This document shows positions 18,863-28,488 of a stretch of DNA of 64,000 nucleotides, piece by piece. Numbering within the stretch: the stretch's first letter is position 1; the number at the start of each line of letters is the position of its first letter. The notes under the pieces are model-generated. The model had not been told where the DNA came from, did not search any database, and was given only the letters and a program-made list of their open reading frames with translations. The position numbers and the translations under genes were made by a program. This stretch comes from Granulicella sp. L46 (GTDB lineage: Bacteria; Acidobacteriota; Terriglobia; Terriglobales; Acidobacteriaceae): the NCBI RefSeq assembly GCF_009765785.1, contig NZ_LMUT01000012.1, positions 306,150 to 370,149 of the forward strand. Reading direction: 5' to 3'.

Positions 18863-20036
18863 GGAACTAGCCCTCTGCGCTGTGATCGTTGCGTTGCTGC
18901 TACCCGGGTTTGCCGCTCCGACGCGTGCCCAAACCACGACGCCGACGCCCTACGCTTCCATCTCCGCAGAGGTTGAAAGATACGCAGGGCCGGGGCGGGC
19001 GTCCGCATACGATCTGACGGGCCAGGTCGTTCGGATTGGGCTTCTCGCTCCGCTGCACGGCGCACGGAAGGCGGAGGGCGACGCGATGGTAGCGGCCGCT
19101 CAGATGGCACTGCGGGACACTGCATCGCAGCGATTGACCCGCGGACGCCACGTAGCGTTAGCCGTAGAGGACTCGAGTGGACCGTCCTGGGGAATGGTCT
19201 CCGACGCGGTGATCCGCCTCATGCTTAACGACGAAGCAGTCGCAGTGATCACATCCACCAGCAGAGTCGATACGCACCTGTGCGAGCAGGTGGGCAACCG
19301 CATCGGCGTACCGGTGTTGACCCTCTCCGCGGACCCAACGACGACGCAGGTTGATATCCCATGGATCTTCCGCATGGGCCCGAGCGACGACCAGCAAACC
19401 CAGGGTATTGCCCAAGATATCTATAGTGTGCGCAAGCTACAAAACGTGCTGTTGATCGCGCAGCACGATCCTGAGAGCAGTCGTGCCATCCAGGAAATGA
19501 AGCAAGCCACGTCGGCCTTCGGTGCTCGAGCCCCTGGCGTGATCGCGCTCGATGAATTGCCACTCAATCTCAGACCCATCATGAGAAAAATCGAGGCCGA
19601 GGCCTCACAAGCCATCGTCATTTCGGCGGACCCGTCGACCGCAGCAATCCTCTTAAATGCGCTTCGAAGCGCAGGAGTGAAAACCCTCTGCTACCTCTTT
19701 CAAGATGCAAGCTCCGAGATGCGCGACGCGTCGACGAGTGAGTTAGCCGCCAGTGATGTCTGGACGGTTGCCGGCGCTGATGAACCAACCGGCAACCGCC
19801 AACGATTCGCAGCGCGCTTCCGGCAATCTACCGGGGTCGCTCCGAGCCTTGTCGCAAGCCAAACCTACGATGCGGTGATACTGACCGTGCAGGCATTGCA
19901 AATAGCAGGCCCCAATCGTGCTCGTGTCCGGGATGAGATTGCCAAGGCGACCAACTATGAAGGTGTGTCCGGCAAAATTTCCTTCGATCGCGAAGGCAAC
20001 GACAACGCCACCTGGCACCTGGTCCAACTGAAGTAG
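18843..20036 (+). CDS. Second type I periplasmic-binding protein (Peripla_BP_6-like)
   Basis: This roughly 397-residue exported protein is related to the preceding gene product. It has a signal peptide (LALCAVIVALLLPGFAAPTRAQ), then the binding fold beginning VVRIGLLAPLHGARKAEGD, with AVITSTSRVDTHLCEQVGNRIGVPVLTLSADPTT, QAIVISADPSTAAILLNALRSAG and the late AVILTVQALQIAGPNR helix. The ATG at 18843 has GGAAG seven bases upstream and overlaps the end of the previous gene by 20 bases. It is the last gene of the operon. Two such receptors with no membrane components recall the substrate-binding-like proteins in PQQ-dependent alcohol oxidation clusters, but no quinoprotein dehydrogenase is present, so that comparison is only suggestive. 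Confidence 0.84.
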   Translation: MQPMRDRELALCAVIVALLLPGFAAPTRAQTTTPTPYASISAEVERYAGPGRASAYDLTGQVVRIGLLAPLHGARKAEGDAMVAAAQMALRDTASQRLTRGRHVALAVEDSSGPSWGMVSDAVIRLMLNDEAVAVITSTSRVDTHLCEQVGNRIGVPVLTLSADPTTTQVDIPWIFRMGPSDDQQTQGIAQDIYSVRKLQNVLLIAQHDPESSRAIQEMKQATSAFGARAPGVIALDELPLNLRPIMRKIEAEASQAIVISADPSTAAILLNALRSAGVKTLCYLFQDASSEMRDASTSELAASDVWTVAGADEPTGNRQRFAARFRQSTGVAPSLVASQTYDAVILTVQALQIAGPNRARVRDEIAKATNYEGVSGKISFDREGNDNATWHLVQLK

Positions 20037-20245
20037 GTGCACAAGCGGCCCTTGGCCTCAGCCAACTCGCGACGGCGCGCGAAGACGTCTTCAAGGAAAG
20101 CCTCCTCGCTAACGTCTTGTTAATACAGCATCAGAGGTTGAATCGGCGGGCGGCTCTATCCGGGCGTAGGTCTCAGGCATTACTATGGATCCCGAACTAA
20201 AGCGCTTTACGCAACAAAGACTGAGCAGCATCTCTGGAGAGATTC

Positions 20246-21817
20246 ATGCGCCGATCCATTGCATCTCGAAGCTCCGCCATCAACGTCAGCCTCGTACTCT
20301 CCGCGTGCATGGGCTGGGCTGCGCATGCGCAGAATAGCGCCTCGACCCCATCGCTGCCTCCGCCGGTAACTTTCACGGCCGCGCAAGATCATCAGAACAT
20401 GATGGATCAACTTGGAGTCAAGCGCCTGCGACCTGGGCCAAGTGGCAATGAAAAGGCGCCTGACCACGCGAACTATGATGAGACGCTCGCGAATCCCCAC
20501 CCACTCCTTCCCGACGCACTGCGACTAAATAATGGCCAACTCGTAACGACCGCGAAGGAATGGTGGGACGTGCGGCGGCCCCAGATTGTGCACGCGTTCG
20601 AGGAGAACGTCTACGGCAGAGTTCCAGCAGATGTGCCCGCCGTGCATTGGTCCGTAGTCGCCACGGATCACGAGATCATTGGCGGCCGTCCAGTGATAGC
20701 CAAGGCCTTAGTTGGACAGGTGGACAATTCCGCCTATCCGCTGATCTCCGTCACCATCCGCATGACGCTCGTTCTCCCGGCGAACGCGACCGGCCCGGTC
20801 CCGGTCCTCATGATGTTCGGCCGAGCAGGTTTCCCCGCACCCAATCAGCCCTCGGTCGACGAATTGGATCGGATCAACGCAGCAGAGAAGGCGCTCCTCG
20901 TGCAGCAGGATCCTTCGCTAAAGCAAGTCTTCGCCGATCATCCCGCGTGGGAGCCTAACCTTCCTGCGCCCTTCGAGTTTCCTCAATTCAATGCCGACGG
21001 CGATCCGCCGAACACATGGGAACTCATCGCCGCCGGTTGGGGCTTCGTAACCATCGACCCGCAAAGCATTCAAGCCGACAACGGAGCGGGCCTCACCCGA
21101 GGCATCATTGGCCTCGTAAACAAAGGGCAGCCGCGCACGCCCGATCAATGGGGTTCGTTGCGGGCCTGGGGTTGGGGCGCAGGACGCGGCCTCGATTACC
21201 TGGCGACCGATCCCGCGGTCGATGCAAAACACGTCGGCATCGAAGGTGTCTCTCGCTACGGAAAGGCTGCCCTCGTGACCATGGCCTTCGATCAACGCTT
21301 CGCCATGGTCCTGGTTGGTTCGTCAGGCAAAGGTGGCGCAACGCCCCTGCGCCGCAACTTTGGAGAAGCGGTCGAGAGCCTCGCTTCCGATGGGGAATAC
21401 CACTGGATGGCGGGCAACTTTCTAAAGTATGGAGCCGCTGAAGCCAGCTTTGGAAGCAAGACCCCCGGCGATCTTCCTGTCGACTCCAATGAATTGATTG
21501 CCCTATGCGCGCCGCGCCTGACATTCATCAGCTATGGCATCCCAGAGAAGGGCGACGCGCAATGGCTCGATCAGCGCGGAAGCTACATGGCTACTGTTGC
21601 GGCGAGCCCCGTCTTTACGTTGCTCGGCGTCAAGGGTGTAGGTGTGGACGAGGACTATCACACCGCAAAGATGCCACCCGTAAACGACGGCTTGCTGGAT
21701 GGACATCTCGCCTGGCGCCAGGACGATGGCGGCCATACCGACGCACCCAACATGAAATATTTCATTCAGTGGGTCGACAAGGCCATTGGCTACGGCACCG
21801 CAGCAACTCAAAATTAA
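20246..21817 (+). CDS. Carbohydrate esterase family 15-like (glucuronoyl esterase)
   Basis: This 523-residue exported alpha/beta hydrolase has a signal peptide ending near AAHAQ. The nucleophile elbow GIEGVSRYGKAAL fits the CE15 motif GxSRxGK, and the catalytic His is in DDGGHTDAPN. The family cleaves esters between glucuronoyl groups of xylan and lignin alcohols. The position where fungal enzymes carry the catalytic Glu reads VGSSGKGGA, so an acid elsewhere, perhaps in EKGDAQWLD, must serve, as reported for some bacterial members. GGAGA lies five bases before the ATG. The gene stands 209 bases after the cytochrome operon and precedes a Gfo/Idh/MocA oxidoreductase and an SMP-30 lactonase, a carbohydrate context. 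Confidence 0.82.
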   Translation: MRRSIASRSSAINVSLVLSACMGWAAHAQNSASTPSLPPPVTFTAAQDHQNMMDQLGVKRLRPGPSGNEKAPDHANYDETLANPHPLLPDALRLNNGQLVTTAKEWWDVRRPQIVHAFEENVYGRVPADVPAVHWSVVATDHEIIGGRPVIAKALVGQVDNSAYPLISVTIRMTLVLPANATGPVPVLMMFGRAGFPAPNQPSVDELDRINAAEKALLVQQDPSLKQVFADHPAWEPNLPAPFEFPQFNADGDPPNTWELIAAGWGFVTIDPQSIQADNGAGLTRGIIGLVNKGQPRTPDQWGSLRAWGWGAGRGLDYLATDPAVDAKHVGIEGVSRYGKAALVTMAFDQRFAMVLVGSSGKGGATPLRRNFGEAVESLASDGEYHWMAGNFLKYGAAEASFGSKTPGDLPVDSNELIALCAPRLTFISYGIPEKGDAQWLDQRGSYMATVAASPVFTLLGVKGVGVDEDYHTAKMPPVNDGLLDGHLAWRQDDGGHTDAPNMKYFIQWVDKAIGYGTAATQN

Positions 21818-21868
21818 ATCAACAGTCCGCTGGCGCGAAAAGCCATGCTGTTTCCCAAGAGGTAACCA

Positions 21869-22954
21869 ATGGATCGCCGCCAGTTCACGAAGACTTCCGC
21901 GCTCGCACTAGCGGCGACGCCTCTTCGATCCTTCGCCCAGGCCCCTGGCCCACAAAAACCCGTAGGATTCGCCGCCGTTGGCCTCGGATCGATCTCGGAC
22001 ATCTTCATGCGTGCGTGCGCCAACTCCCAGACAGCGAAGATCACCGCGCTCGTCACCGGCCATCCGGCAGAGAAGGGAAGCAAGTACGCGGCGATGTACG
22101 GCATTCCGCAGACCTCCATCTACACCTACGAGCAATATGAACGCCTCGCCGACAACAAAGATGTTGATGCTGTCTACATCGGCCTGCCCAATAGCATGCA
22201 TTGCGAGTACACCGTGCGCGCCGCACGGATCGGCAAGCACGTGCTCTGTGAGAAGCCGATGGCGGTCTCCAGTGCCGAATGCCGCACCATGATCCAGGAG
22301 TGCCGCACCGCTAACGTCAAGCTCATGATCGCCTATCGCGTACATTACGACCCCACCTGGCAACAGGCGATGCAGATCATCGATTCCGGCGGCATCGGCG
22401 ATATCCAGTCGTTTCAGGGAGGATTTTTCAATCAGCAGCGCGCAGGCACATGGAGGCTGAGCCGCAAACTTGGCGGCGGCGGCTCGGTGCTCGATCTCGG
22501 CATCTATCCGCTCAACGCCATCCGTCATCTCACCCGCGAGGAGCCCACCAGCTTCACCGCCGTCGTCTCGACCCGCGACTTCAGTGGCCGCTTCGCGGAG
22601 GTTGAGCAATCGGTAGAGTGGACCATGAAGCTTCCCTCCGGCATCATTGCGTCCTGCGGCTGTTCCTACGGCCAGATCGCTCCAGGATTCTTGACGATCA
22701 ATGGAGACAAAGGCTATCTCCAAATGCAACCTGCATTCCTCTACGACGGCGTGCACATGGTCGGCCGCGTCAATGGCCAACCGATCGATGTCCTCGGCAC
22801 AGGCAAATCTCCGTTCCAGTTCGCATTGGAAGCAGAGCATTTCGCCGACTGCATTCGCCAAAACAAGCGCCCGGAATCGCCCGGCGAAGAAGGCCTCAAG
22901 GACATGCTCGCAATAGAGGCCATCTACAAAGCCGGAGGTACACCCATCGCGTGA
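21869..22954 (+). CDS. Tat-exported Gfo/Idh/MocA family oxidoreductase
   Basis: This 361-residue NAD(P)-dependent sugar oxidoreductase resembles glucose-fructose oxidoreductase. The N-terminus MDRRQFTKTSALALAATPL is a twin-arginine signal (RRQFTK), consistent with periplasmic export with bound cofactor. The Rossmann motif is AAVGLGSISD, the family EKP motif is CEKPMAVS, and LGGGGSVLDLGIYPLNAIRHL carries the conserved Asp and the region before the active-site residues. Length matches secreted members. It lies 51 bases after the CE15 gene and its TGA overlaps the GTG of the next gene (GTGA), so these three genes probably form an operon acting on released sugar acids or lactones. Confidence 0.9.
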   Translation: MDRRQFTKTSALALAATPLRSFAQAPGPQKPVGFAAVGLGSISDIFMRACANSQTAKITALVTGHPAEKGSKYAAMYGIPQTSIYTYEQYERLADNKDVDAVYIGLPNSMHCEYTVRAARIGKHVLCEKPMAVSSAECRTMIQECRTANVKLMIAYRVHYDPTWQQAMQIIDSGGIGDIQSFQGGFFNQQRAGTWRLSRKLGGGGSVLDLGIYPLNAIRHLTREEPTSFTAVVSTRDFSGRFAEVEQSVEWTMKLPSGIIASCGCSYGQIAPGFLTINGDKGYLQMQPAFLYDGVHMVGRVNGQPIDVLGTGKSPFQFALEAEHFADCIRQNKRPESPGEEGLKDMLAIEAIYKAGGTPIA

Positions 22955-24048
22955 AAACTCTCTTCCAGCAAAGGTGGCGCGCAAGGATGCACACTCGACA
23001 CTTCACCCGTGGCGCGCTTTGTGTGTGCGCTTCCGTCGTCGTCCTCGCTGCGCCGCCTCGGGCTCTCCCGCTTTTTCCCTACGTGCTCGCGGCCGCAGCC
23101 CAGGCTGCTCCATCATCGCAACCTGAGATCCTTCGGCTCGACCCCGCGCTGGATTCAGTCATCGCCCCAGGAACGAAGATCGAAAAAGTTGCCGACACGT
23201 TTAAGTTCACCGAAGGCCCTATGTGGTACGAAGGTCGTCTATGGATCTCTGACGTCGTGGGCGACAAAACCTATGCAGTATCGGCCGATGGCTCCGTGCA
23301 GCTTCTGCTCGACAAGTCTGGAGGTTACCCCAACCCACCCGCCGGATCGTATCTCGGCCCCAATGCTATGGTGACGGACAAGGATGGCACCGTCCTGCTC
23401 GCCCAGCAGGGCGGTCGGAAGATTGTACGTATCGTGCGCGTCGGAGATCACCTGGAGCTTCGACCGTTCCTCTCCACCTATGACGGCAAGAAATTCAACA
23501 GCCCCAACGACCTCGTTTTCGCTCCAGACGGCTCCCTCTGGTTCACAGACCCGTCGTATGGCCTCGCCCTCGGCGATAAGGACCCCGCAAAAGAGCTTCC
23601 GTTCAATGCTGTCTTCCGCTACGCAGACGGCAAGCTGACGCCGGTGATTAAAAATCTCACGCTGCCCAACGGCATCGGCTTTTCGCCCGACGGCAAGATT
23701 CTCTACGTCGCGAACTCCGGCCCGGACATGTGCGTGATGCGCTACGACGTGCACCCAGACGGCTCTCTGTCCGCCGGCACCACGCTGATCGACTACCCTC
23801 ATCCGGTCGGCCGCGGAGTTCCCGACGGCCTCAAGGTCGACTCGGCAGGGAACATCTGGAGCACCGGCCCCGGTGGCATTCGCATACTCAGCCCCACCGG
23901 CAGGGTCCTTGGTCAAATTCGACTGCCACAGACTGCAGCCAATCTCGCCTTTGCGGAGCGCGGTACGACCGTTTACATTACGGCACAGACCACCGTCTAT
24001 CGCATCCACATCCTCACCCCAGGAGAGGTGCCGCTCTACCAACGCTAG
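22951..24048 (+). CDS. SMP-30/gluconolactonase-like periplasmic lactonase
   Basis: This protein of about 365 residues has an N-terminal export signal (ALCVCASVVVLAAPPRALPLF) and an SMP-30/gluconolactonase six-bladed propeller. Diagnostic stretches are KFTEGPMWYEGRLWISDV (metal-binding Glu), FNSPNDLVFAPDGSLWFTDPSYG, LPNGIGFSPDGKILYVANSG (Asn ligand) and GVPDGLKVDSAGNIWSTG (Asp ligand). It should hydrolyse aldonolactones with a divalent metal. Two starts are plausible: GTG at 22951, coupled to the upstream stop, or ATG at 22987, which gives a shorter n-region. It ends the CE15 to oxidoreductase operon; a gap of 414 bases follows before the TonB receptor. Confidence 0.88.
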   Translation: MKTLFQQRWRARMHTRHFTRGALCVCASVVVLAAPPRALPLFPYVLAAAAQAAPSSQPEILRLDPALDSVIAPGTKIEKVADTFKFTEGPMWYEGRLWISDVVGDKTYAVSADGSVQLLLDKSGGYPNPPAGSYLGPNAMVTDKDGTVLLAQQGGRKIVRIVRVGDHLELRPFLSTYDGKKFNSPNDLVFAPDGSLWFTDPSYGLALGDKDPAKELPFNAVFRYADGKLTPVIKNLTLPNGIGFSPDGKILYVANSGPDMCVMRYDVHPDGSLSAGTTLIDYPHPVGRGVPDGLKVDSAGNIWSTGPGGIRILSPTGRVLGQIRLPQTAANLAFAERGTTVYITAQTTVYRIHILTPGEVPLYQR

Positions 24049-24462
24049 AGACGGGCAATCCCATTACGGACGTGTTTTCCACCGAATCCATCGCACCAGC
24101 CAACCCGGCCAAGATTAATCGATTAAGTAAACGTCCGCAGAGATACGAGAAAAGTCGCCGGGAGGGCTAGTCACCCTGTGCATAATTTTCACGTTCTTAG
24201 GTTGGAATTGAGGGTTGGTTGGACAACTTCTCGCCTCCCGTAAATCATTCTCCTGCAAGTGTTTGCAAGACGCACAACTTTCCGCGCTTACGCCTCGCCT
24301 GTGTGCGGAACCTCATCGTGTTCCAGCTTTTCTAAAGCCCTTTAAGAAATAGATTGACAACCCTACGCTGAGGTCTGTAAAGAATGGTGCGGCATTAAAT
24401 CGCATTAATAGATGCAAATGAATGTGTATGGGCTTTCAACCTGACAACTTGTAAGAGGCCGT
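24049..24462 (+). other. Intergenic region before the TonB receptor frame
   Basis: These 414 bases are less GC-rich than their surroundings, especially after 24180. I see no gene or RNA in them. A sigma-70-like promoter is proposed near 24354. Confidence 0.5.
24354..24381 (+). promoter_or_regulatory. Candidate sigma-70 promoter for the TonB receptor
   Basis: A perfect TTGACA at 24354-24359 is followed after 16 bases by TGTAAA (24376-24381), a moderate match to TATAAT. The stretch upstream is A/T-rich. This would put the transcription start about 75 bases before the receptor start codon. It is a sequence match only. Confidence 0.35.
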
Positions 24463-27400
24463 ATGAACTCTGGAGGTAGTATGCAAATGAATCAAAGGAA
24501 CACGGAGCGGGGCGCGACGAATGGCCTGACTGCTCCAGCCAACCTGCTGAAGACGAAACTTCGTCGCGGCAACTGGCTTAGCTTGGGAGCAGGACTGCTG
24601 GCAACGCTTCTGCTGCTCTTCGCCCTACCCGCCCTTCACGCACAAACGACCGCACAGATCTCTGGCATCGTCACCGACAACACGGGCGCCGTCATCCCGG
24701 GTGCGAACGTCGCCCTGGTCAACGAGGCCACGCAGGACACCCGCGTCGTCAAGTCCAACGGCGAAGGCCTCTACTCCTTCCCGGCATTGTTGCCGTCCTC
24801 TTACACCATCAAGGTGAGCGCCAAAGGTTTTGAGCCCAAGACCCTAACCGGCCTCGTCCTGCACGCAGGCGATGAGCGCTCGGTTCCGGCCTTCGCCCTC
24901 GCGATCGGTTCGGAGACACAGACCGTGACCGTCGAAGCCGCCGGCGAAATGATCCCGCAGGATAACGGCGCGCGTTCCGACGTTCTCTCCTCCAAAGACA
25001 TCGAGAACCTGGCCCTCGAAGGCCGCGATACAACGGAACTCTTGAAGGTTCTTCCGGGCGCGACCACGATGTCAGGTGGCCTCACGCAAAATAATCCCAC
25101 TTTCAGCGATCTCAGTATTTCAGCGAACGAAAGTGCCATCGGTAACGGTATCAACATCAACGGCGTCCCTAACCGCGGCGGTACGGCTCTCCTCTCGGAC
25201 GGCGTCAGCGTTCTCGACCCGGGCGACATGGCAAGCTCGATCGGCATCATCAACCCCGAAATGACGGCTGAGGTCAGCGTCCAGACCTCCAACTTCGGCG
25301 CCTATGTGCAGAACGGCCCGGTCGTCGTTAGCGCCATCAGCAAGTCTGGAACGTCACACCTCCATGGAACCGCGTACTTCGTTGCCCGCAACGACGTCCT
25401 CAACGCGAATGGCTGGCAGCAGAACCACCAGGGAGTCCCCAAGGCGGGTGCGCACTACTACTATCCTGGCGGCAACGTCGGCGGCCCTATCCCCTTCACG
25501 CACAAGAAGGCCTTCATCTGGGGCGGCTATGAGCGCTTCCTGCAGAACCCAGGTAACGGCAACATCCTGGAGTCGTACATCCCCACGCCGGAGATGATGA
25601 AGGGCGACTTCAGCACCGACAACGCAGACAACAACGTTCTCTGCCCCAACGGCTTCTCCTCGACCGCCCAGGGCAACTGGTGCAACAATCTGGCGGGCAC
25701 GGTCCTGCCGGACGGCACGGCAATCACCCCTGGACCAGGCACCACCGGTTCGATCATCCCTTCGCAATACATTGATCCGGGCGCCGCGGCATTGGCCTCT
25801 TTCTGGCCGAAAGCCAACGCCAACCCTGCAACCACTGCTGGCGGGTACAACTATTACGCTCCCGTCGTCGCTCCCAACGATGGTTGGGTCTATCGCATTC
25901 GTATGGACTACAACCTCAACGACAACAACAAGTTTTACGTTTCCTATCAACAGGCCTACAGCTCAACGCTCGCTCAGGGCAATGGTGCTCACATCTACTG
26001 GACCCCGGGTAACTCCATTCCTGCTCCCGGCGGTGGCTAGGTCGGCCAGGTCTTTACCAAGTCGATCTCCGGTCACTTTGTTCACACCTTCTCCTCCACC
26101 ACCACCAACGAATTCATCGCCGCATGGGGCTTCGGCAGCTTCCCCTTCGGTCCTCCAAACCCGAAGGCCGCGGATAAGTCCACACTGGGCTATACCTACG
26201 GCTCCATCTTCAACGCTTCCCAGCTGATTCCGTCCTACAGTACCGCTGGAAACTTTACCTTCCCCGACTTCTCGCAAGGGGATTGGTTCGAGCCCAACGG
26301 CTACTACCTGGTCCGCAAGGAAGTTCCCAGCTTCACGGATAACTTCACCAAGGTCTGGGGCGCGCATACCCTCAAGCTCGGCGCCTACACCCAGAACACA
26401 GGCAACCTGCAGGGCAATGATGGCGTGAGCCCGAACGGAATCATCAACAGCTTCAGCGGTAAGAACCCGAACATCTTCACCGGCATTAGCACTGGTTCTC
26501 CTAACAATCCGGACGCGAACTTTGTCATCGGCAACGTCTCGAGCTACACGGAAAGCAATTCGGCTCCCGTTAGCGATATGGCTTACCAGAACACGGCCTT
26601 CTATATTGACGATTCATGGAAGGTAAACAGAAAGTTGAGCGTCGAACTCGGCGCTCGTATCGAGCATGTAGGTCACTGGTATGACCGCCAGGGCACAGGT
26701 ATGGCTGTGTTCCTTCCAGGCCGTGTCTTTTCGGATTACTACTCCGGCAAGGCTGACCCCGGTTACTACTGGCACTCCATCGACCCGTCCATCCCTCTAA
26801 GCGGACAGCCTAATCGTCTGGCATTTGTCTCTCCTCGCTTCGGTGTGTCCTATGATCCCTTCGGAACCGGCAAGACCGTGGTCCGCGGAGGCTGGGGCGT
26901 CTATCGCTTTTCTGGACAATACAACGATTACGCCGCTGCTCTGACCACCGCGCAGAACGTAGTCAACTACAGTCTGCCCGGGCAAAAGACCGTTCAGCTC
27001 AGTCAGATCGCCAATCTGAAGCCTCCCGTTTGCACTAGCCCATTTCCAACAGAGGCTAATCCACAGGGAGGGTGCGGAATCAGCGGCTCGCAGAATGGTT
27101 TGGATGCCAGCGACTACGGCGTGCCAATCACCTATGCCTGGAACCTGACCATCGATCATCGCTTCAAGTGGAACACGCTTCTGGATGTCGCCTACGTCGG
27201 CAACACCAGCAGCCAGATCCTCGATAACGGCGAGACGATCCAAGGCAGCGGCTTTGCTGAACTCGCAAACCAGAACAAGGTGCCAATCGGTGCGTTGTTC
27301 CTGCCAGATCCGATCACGGGTATTACCTCCACCAATCCGGAAAACGTAGCGGTCAACCCCACCACGGGTGCACCCACGGGCAACCAGCTGGCGGACTACC

Positions 27401-28305
27401 ACCCGTACGGCTACGCCTATGGCACCAACGCCCCTCACATGTCTCAAAGCAACCAGTACTCGAACTACAATGGTTTTCAGGCTGCCTATATCAAGGAGAC
27501 TGGCAGGCTGAACTTCGACTTCAACTTCACCTGGTCGAAGACCTTGGGAACCGTATTGCAGGCAAACCCCTTCGTCGTTCGTGAAGGAAACTATGGCATA
27601 GCATCCATTGACCGTCCCTTTGTCTTCAATGCGACCTACCTCTACCAGACCGGAGAATTCACTCACTGGGGAACGATCGGTCATGTCCTCCTCAGTGGCT
27701 GGACCATCTCTGGCATCTCAACCTGGCAGGCAGGCGGCAGCTTGTTGGCGCTTCTCGGCAACAGCGTACCGAACTACGGTCTGTCGGAGAGCTACAGCAA
27801 CAACCCAACTACCAACGGTGTCGGTTCCGGGGTCTCTCAGGCGACCTACTACGGTACTGACGAGAGCGGCCTGGCCATCCAGCCAGTGCTAACTTGCAAC
27901 CCAAACAAGGGACTTGCGAAGTATCAGCGCCTTCAGGTGGGTTGCTTTGCGGCACCCACGATCGCTGGTAACAACGAGATCGGCGAATTCGGTGGTAAGG
28001 CTTACCCCCGCATGAGCATGGGTTCGTACTTCGATAATGACCTCGCTCTCTACAGAACCATCCACATCCACAACACCCAAAACGTCCAGTTCCGCTTCTC
28101 AATGTTCGATTGGATGAACCATGCGTTGCCGGAGTTCAGCTCGGCGAATCAGGTCACCCTGCGTTACCTGGTCGACTACCCAAGCAAGGCCGTCACGCTC
28201 AATACGGGCACCGGCGGTACTTCTCCCACGTTCGGTTACATGGACACGAAGACCGCATACCCTTACGCTCGTATCCTTGAACTTGGCCTGAAGTACACCT
28301 TCTAA
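24463..28305 (+). pseudogene. Oar-like TonB-dependent receptor, frame interrupted by one TAG
   Basis: Read through, this is a 1280-residue outer-membrane TonB-dependent receptor. It has a signal peptide or anchor (LLATLLLLFALPALHAQ), then a carboxypeptidase-regulatory-like/Cna-B domain from about 65 to 150 (ISGIVTDNTGAVIPGANV), a plug domain about 170-300, and a beta-barrel ending in LELGLKYTF with the C-terminal aromatic of outer-membrane proteins. Codon 526 (26038-26040) is TAG, after PAPGGG. The same frame continues without another stop, with barrel-like sequence (VGQVFTKSISGHFVHTF) to 28305. The first 525 residues end inside the barrel, so the truncated product should not work. A single nonsense mutation or a sequencing error explains it best. 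The start could be ATG at 24463, 24481 or 24487; GGAGG lies at 24471-24475. Confidence 0.85.
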
Positions 28306-28317
28306 CCCTAACCTCGT

Positions 28318-28347
28318 GGCCGGGATGCATCTCAATGCATCCCGGCC
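28318..28347 (+). terminator. Hairpin after the TonB receptor
   Basis: A perfect 13-bp inverted repeat, GGCCGGGATGCAT with ATGCATCCCGGCC, is separated by a four-base loop and followed by AGACTTTTC. It begins 13 bases after the receptor stop and fits an intrinsic terminator with a weak T-run, or a 3'-end stabilising stem. Confidence 0.65.
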
Positions 28348-28417
28348 AGACTTTTCAGAGGTGCAGGCCATTCCACCGGCCAACCAAGCACCCGCTGTCA
28401 ATTCAGTGCCTCCATCG

Positions 28418-28450
28418 GAGGGTGGCGTTCTCAGCCACCCTCTTTTTTTT
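28418..28450 (+). terminator. Rho-independent terminator
   Basis: Stem GAGGGTGGC / GCCACCCTC (9 bp) with loop GTTCTCA is followed directly by eight T residues at 28443-28450. It is the clearest intrinsic terminator in the window and the second in tandem after the TonB receptor, which should insulate the TPR gene downstream. Confidence 0.88.
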
Positions 28451-28488
28451 GTCACGTAAAATAACGTTGTGAGCTCGATTCTCAACCC

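Noticed and set aside
21908-22984. Long minus-strand open frame of 358 codons opposite the Gfo/Idh/MocA gene
   Set aside because: The plus strand encodes a clear Tat-exported oxidoreductase; the opposite frame has no recognisable motifs.
26425-28305. Second half of the TonB receptor as an independent gene
   Set aside because: It has no signal peptide or plug and is in the same frame as the first half; one interrupted gene explains it better.
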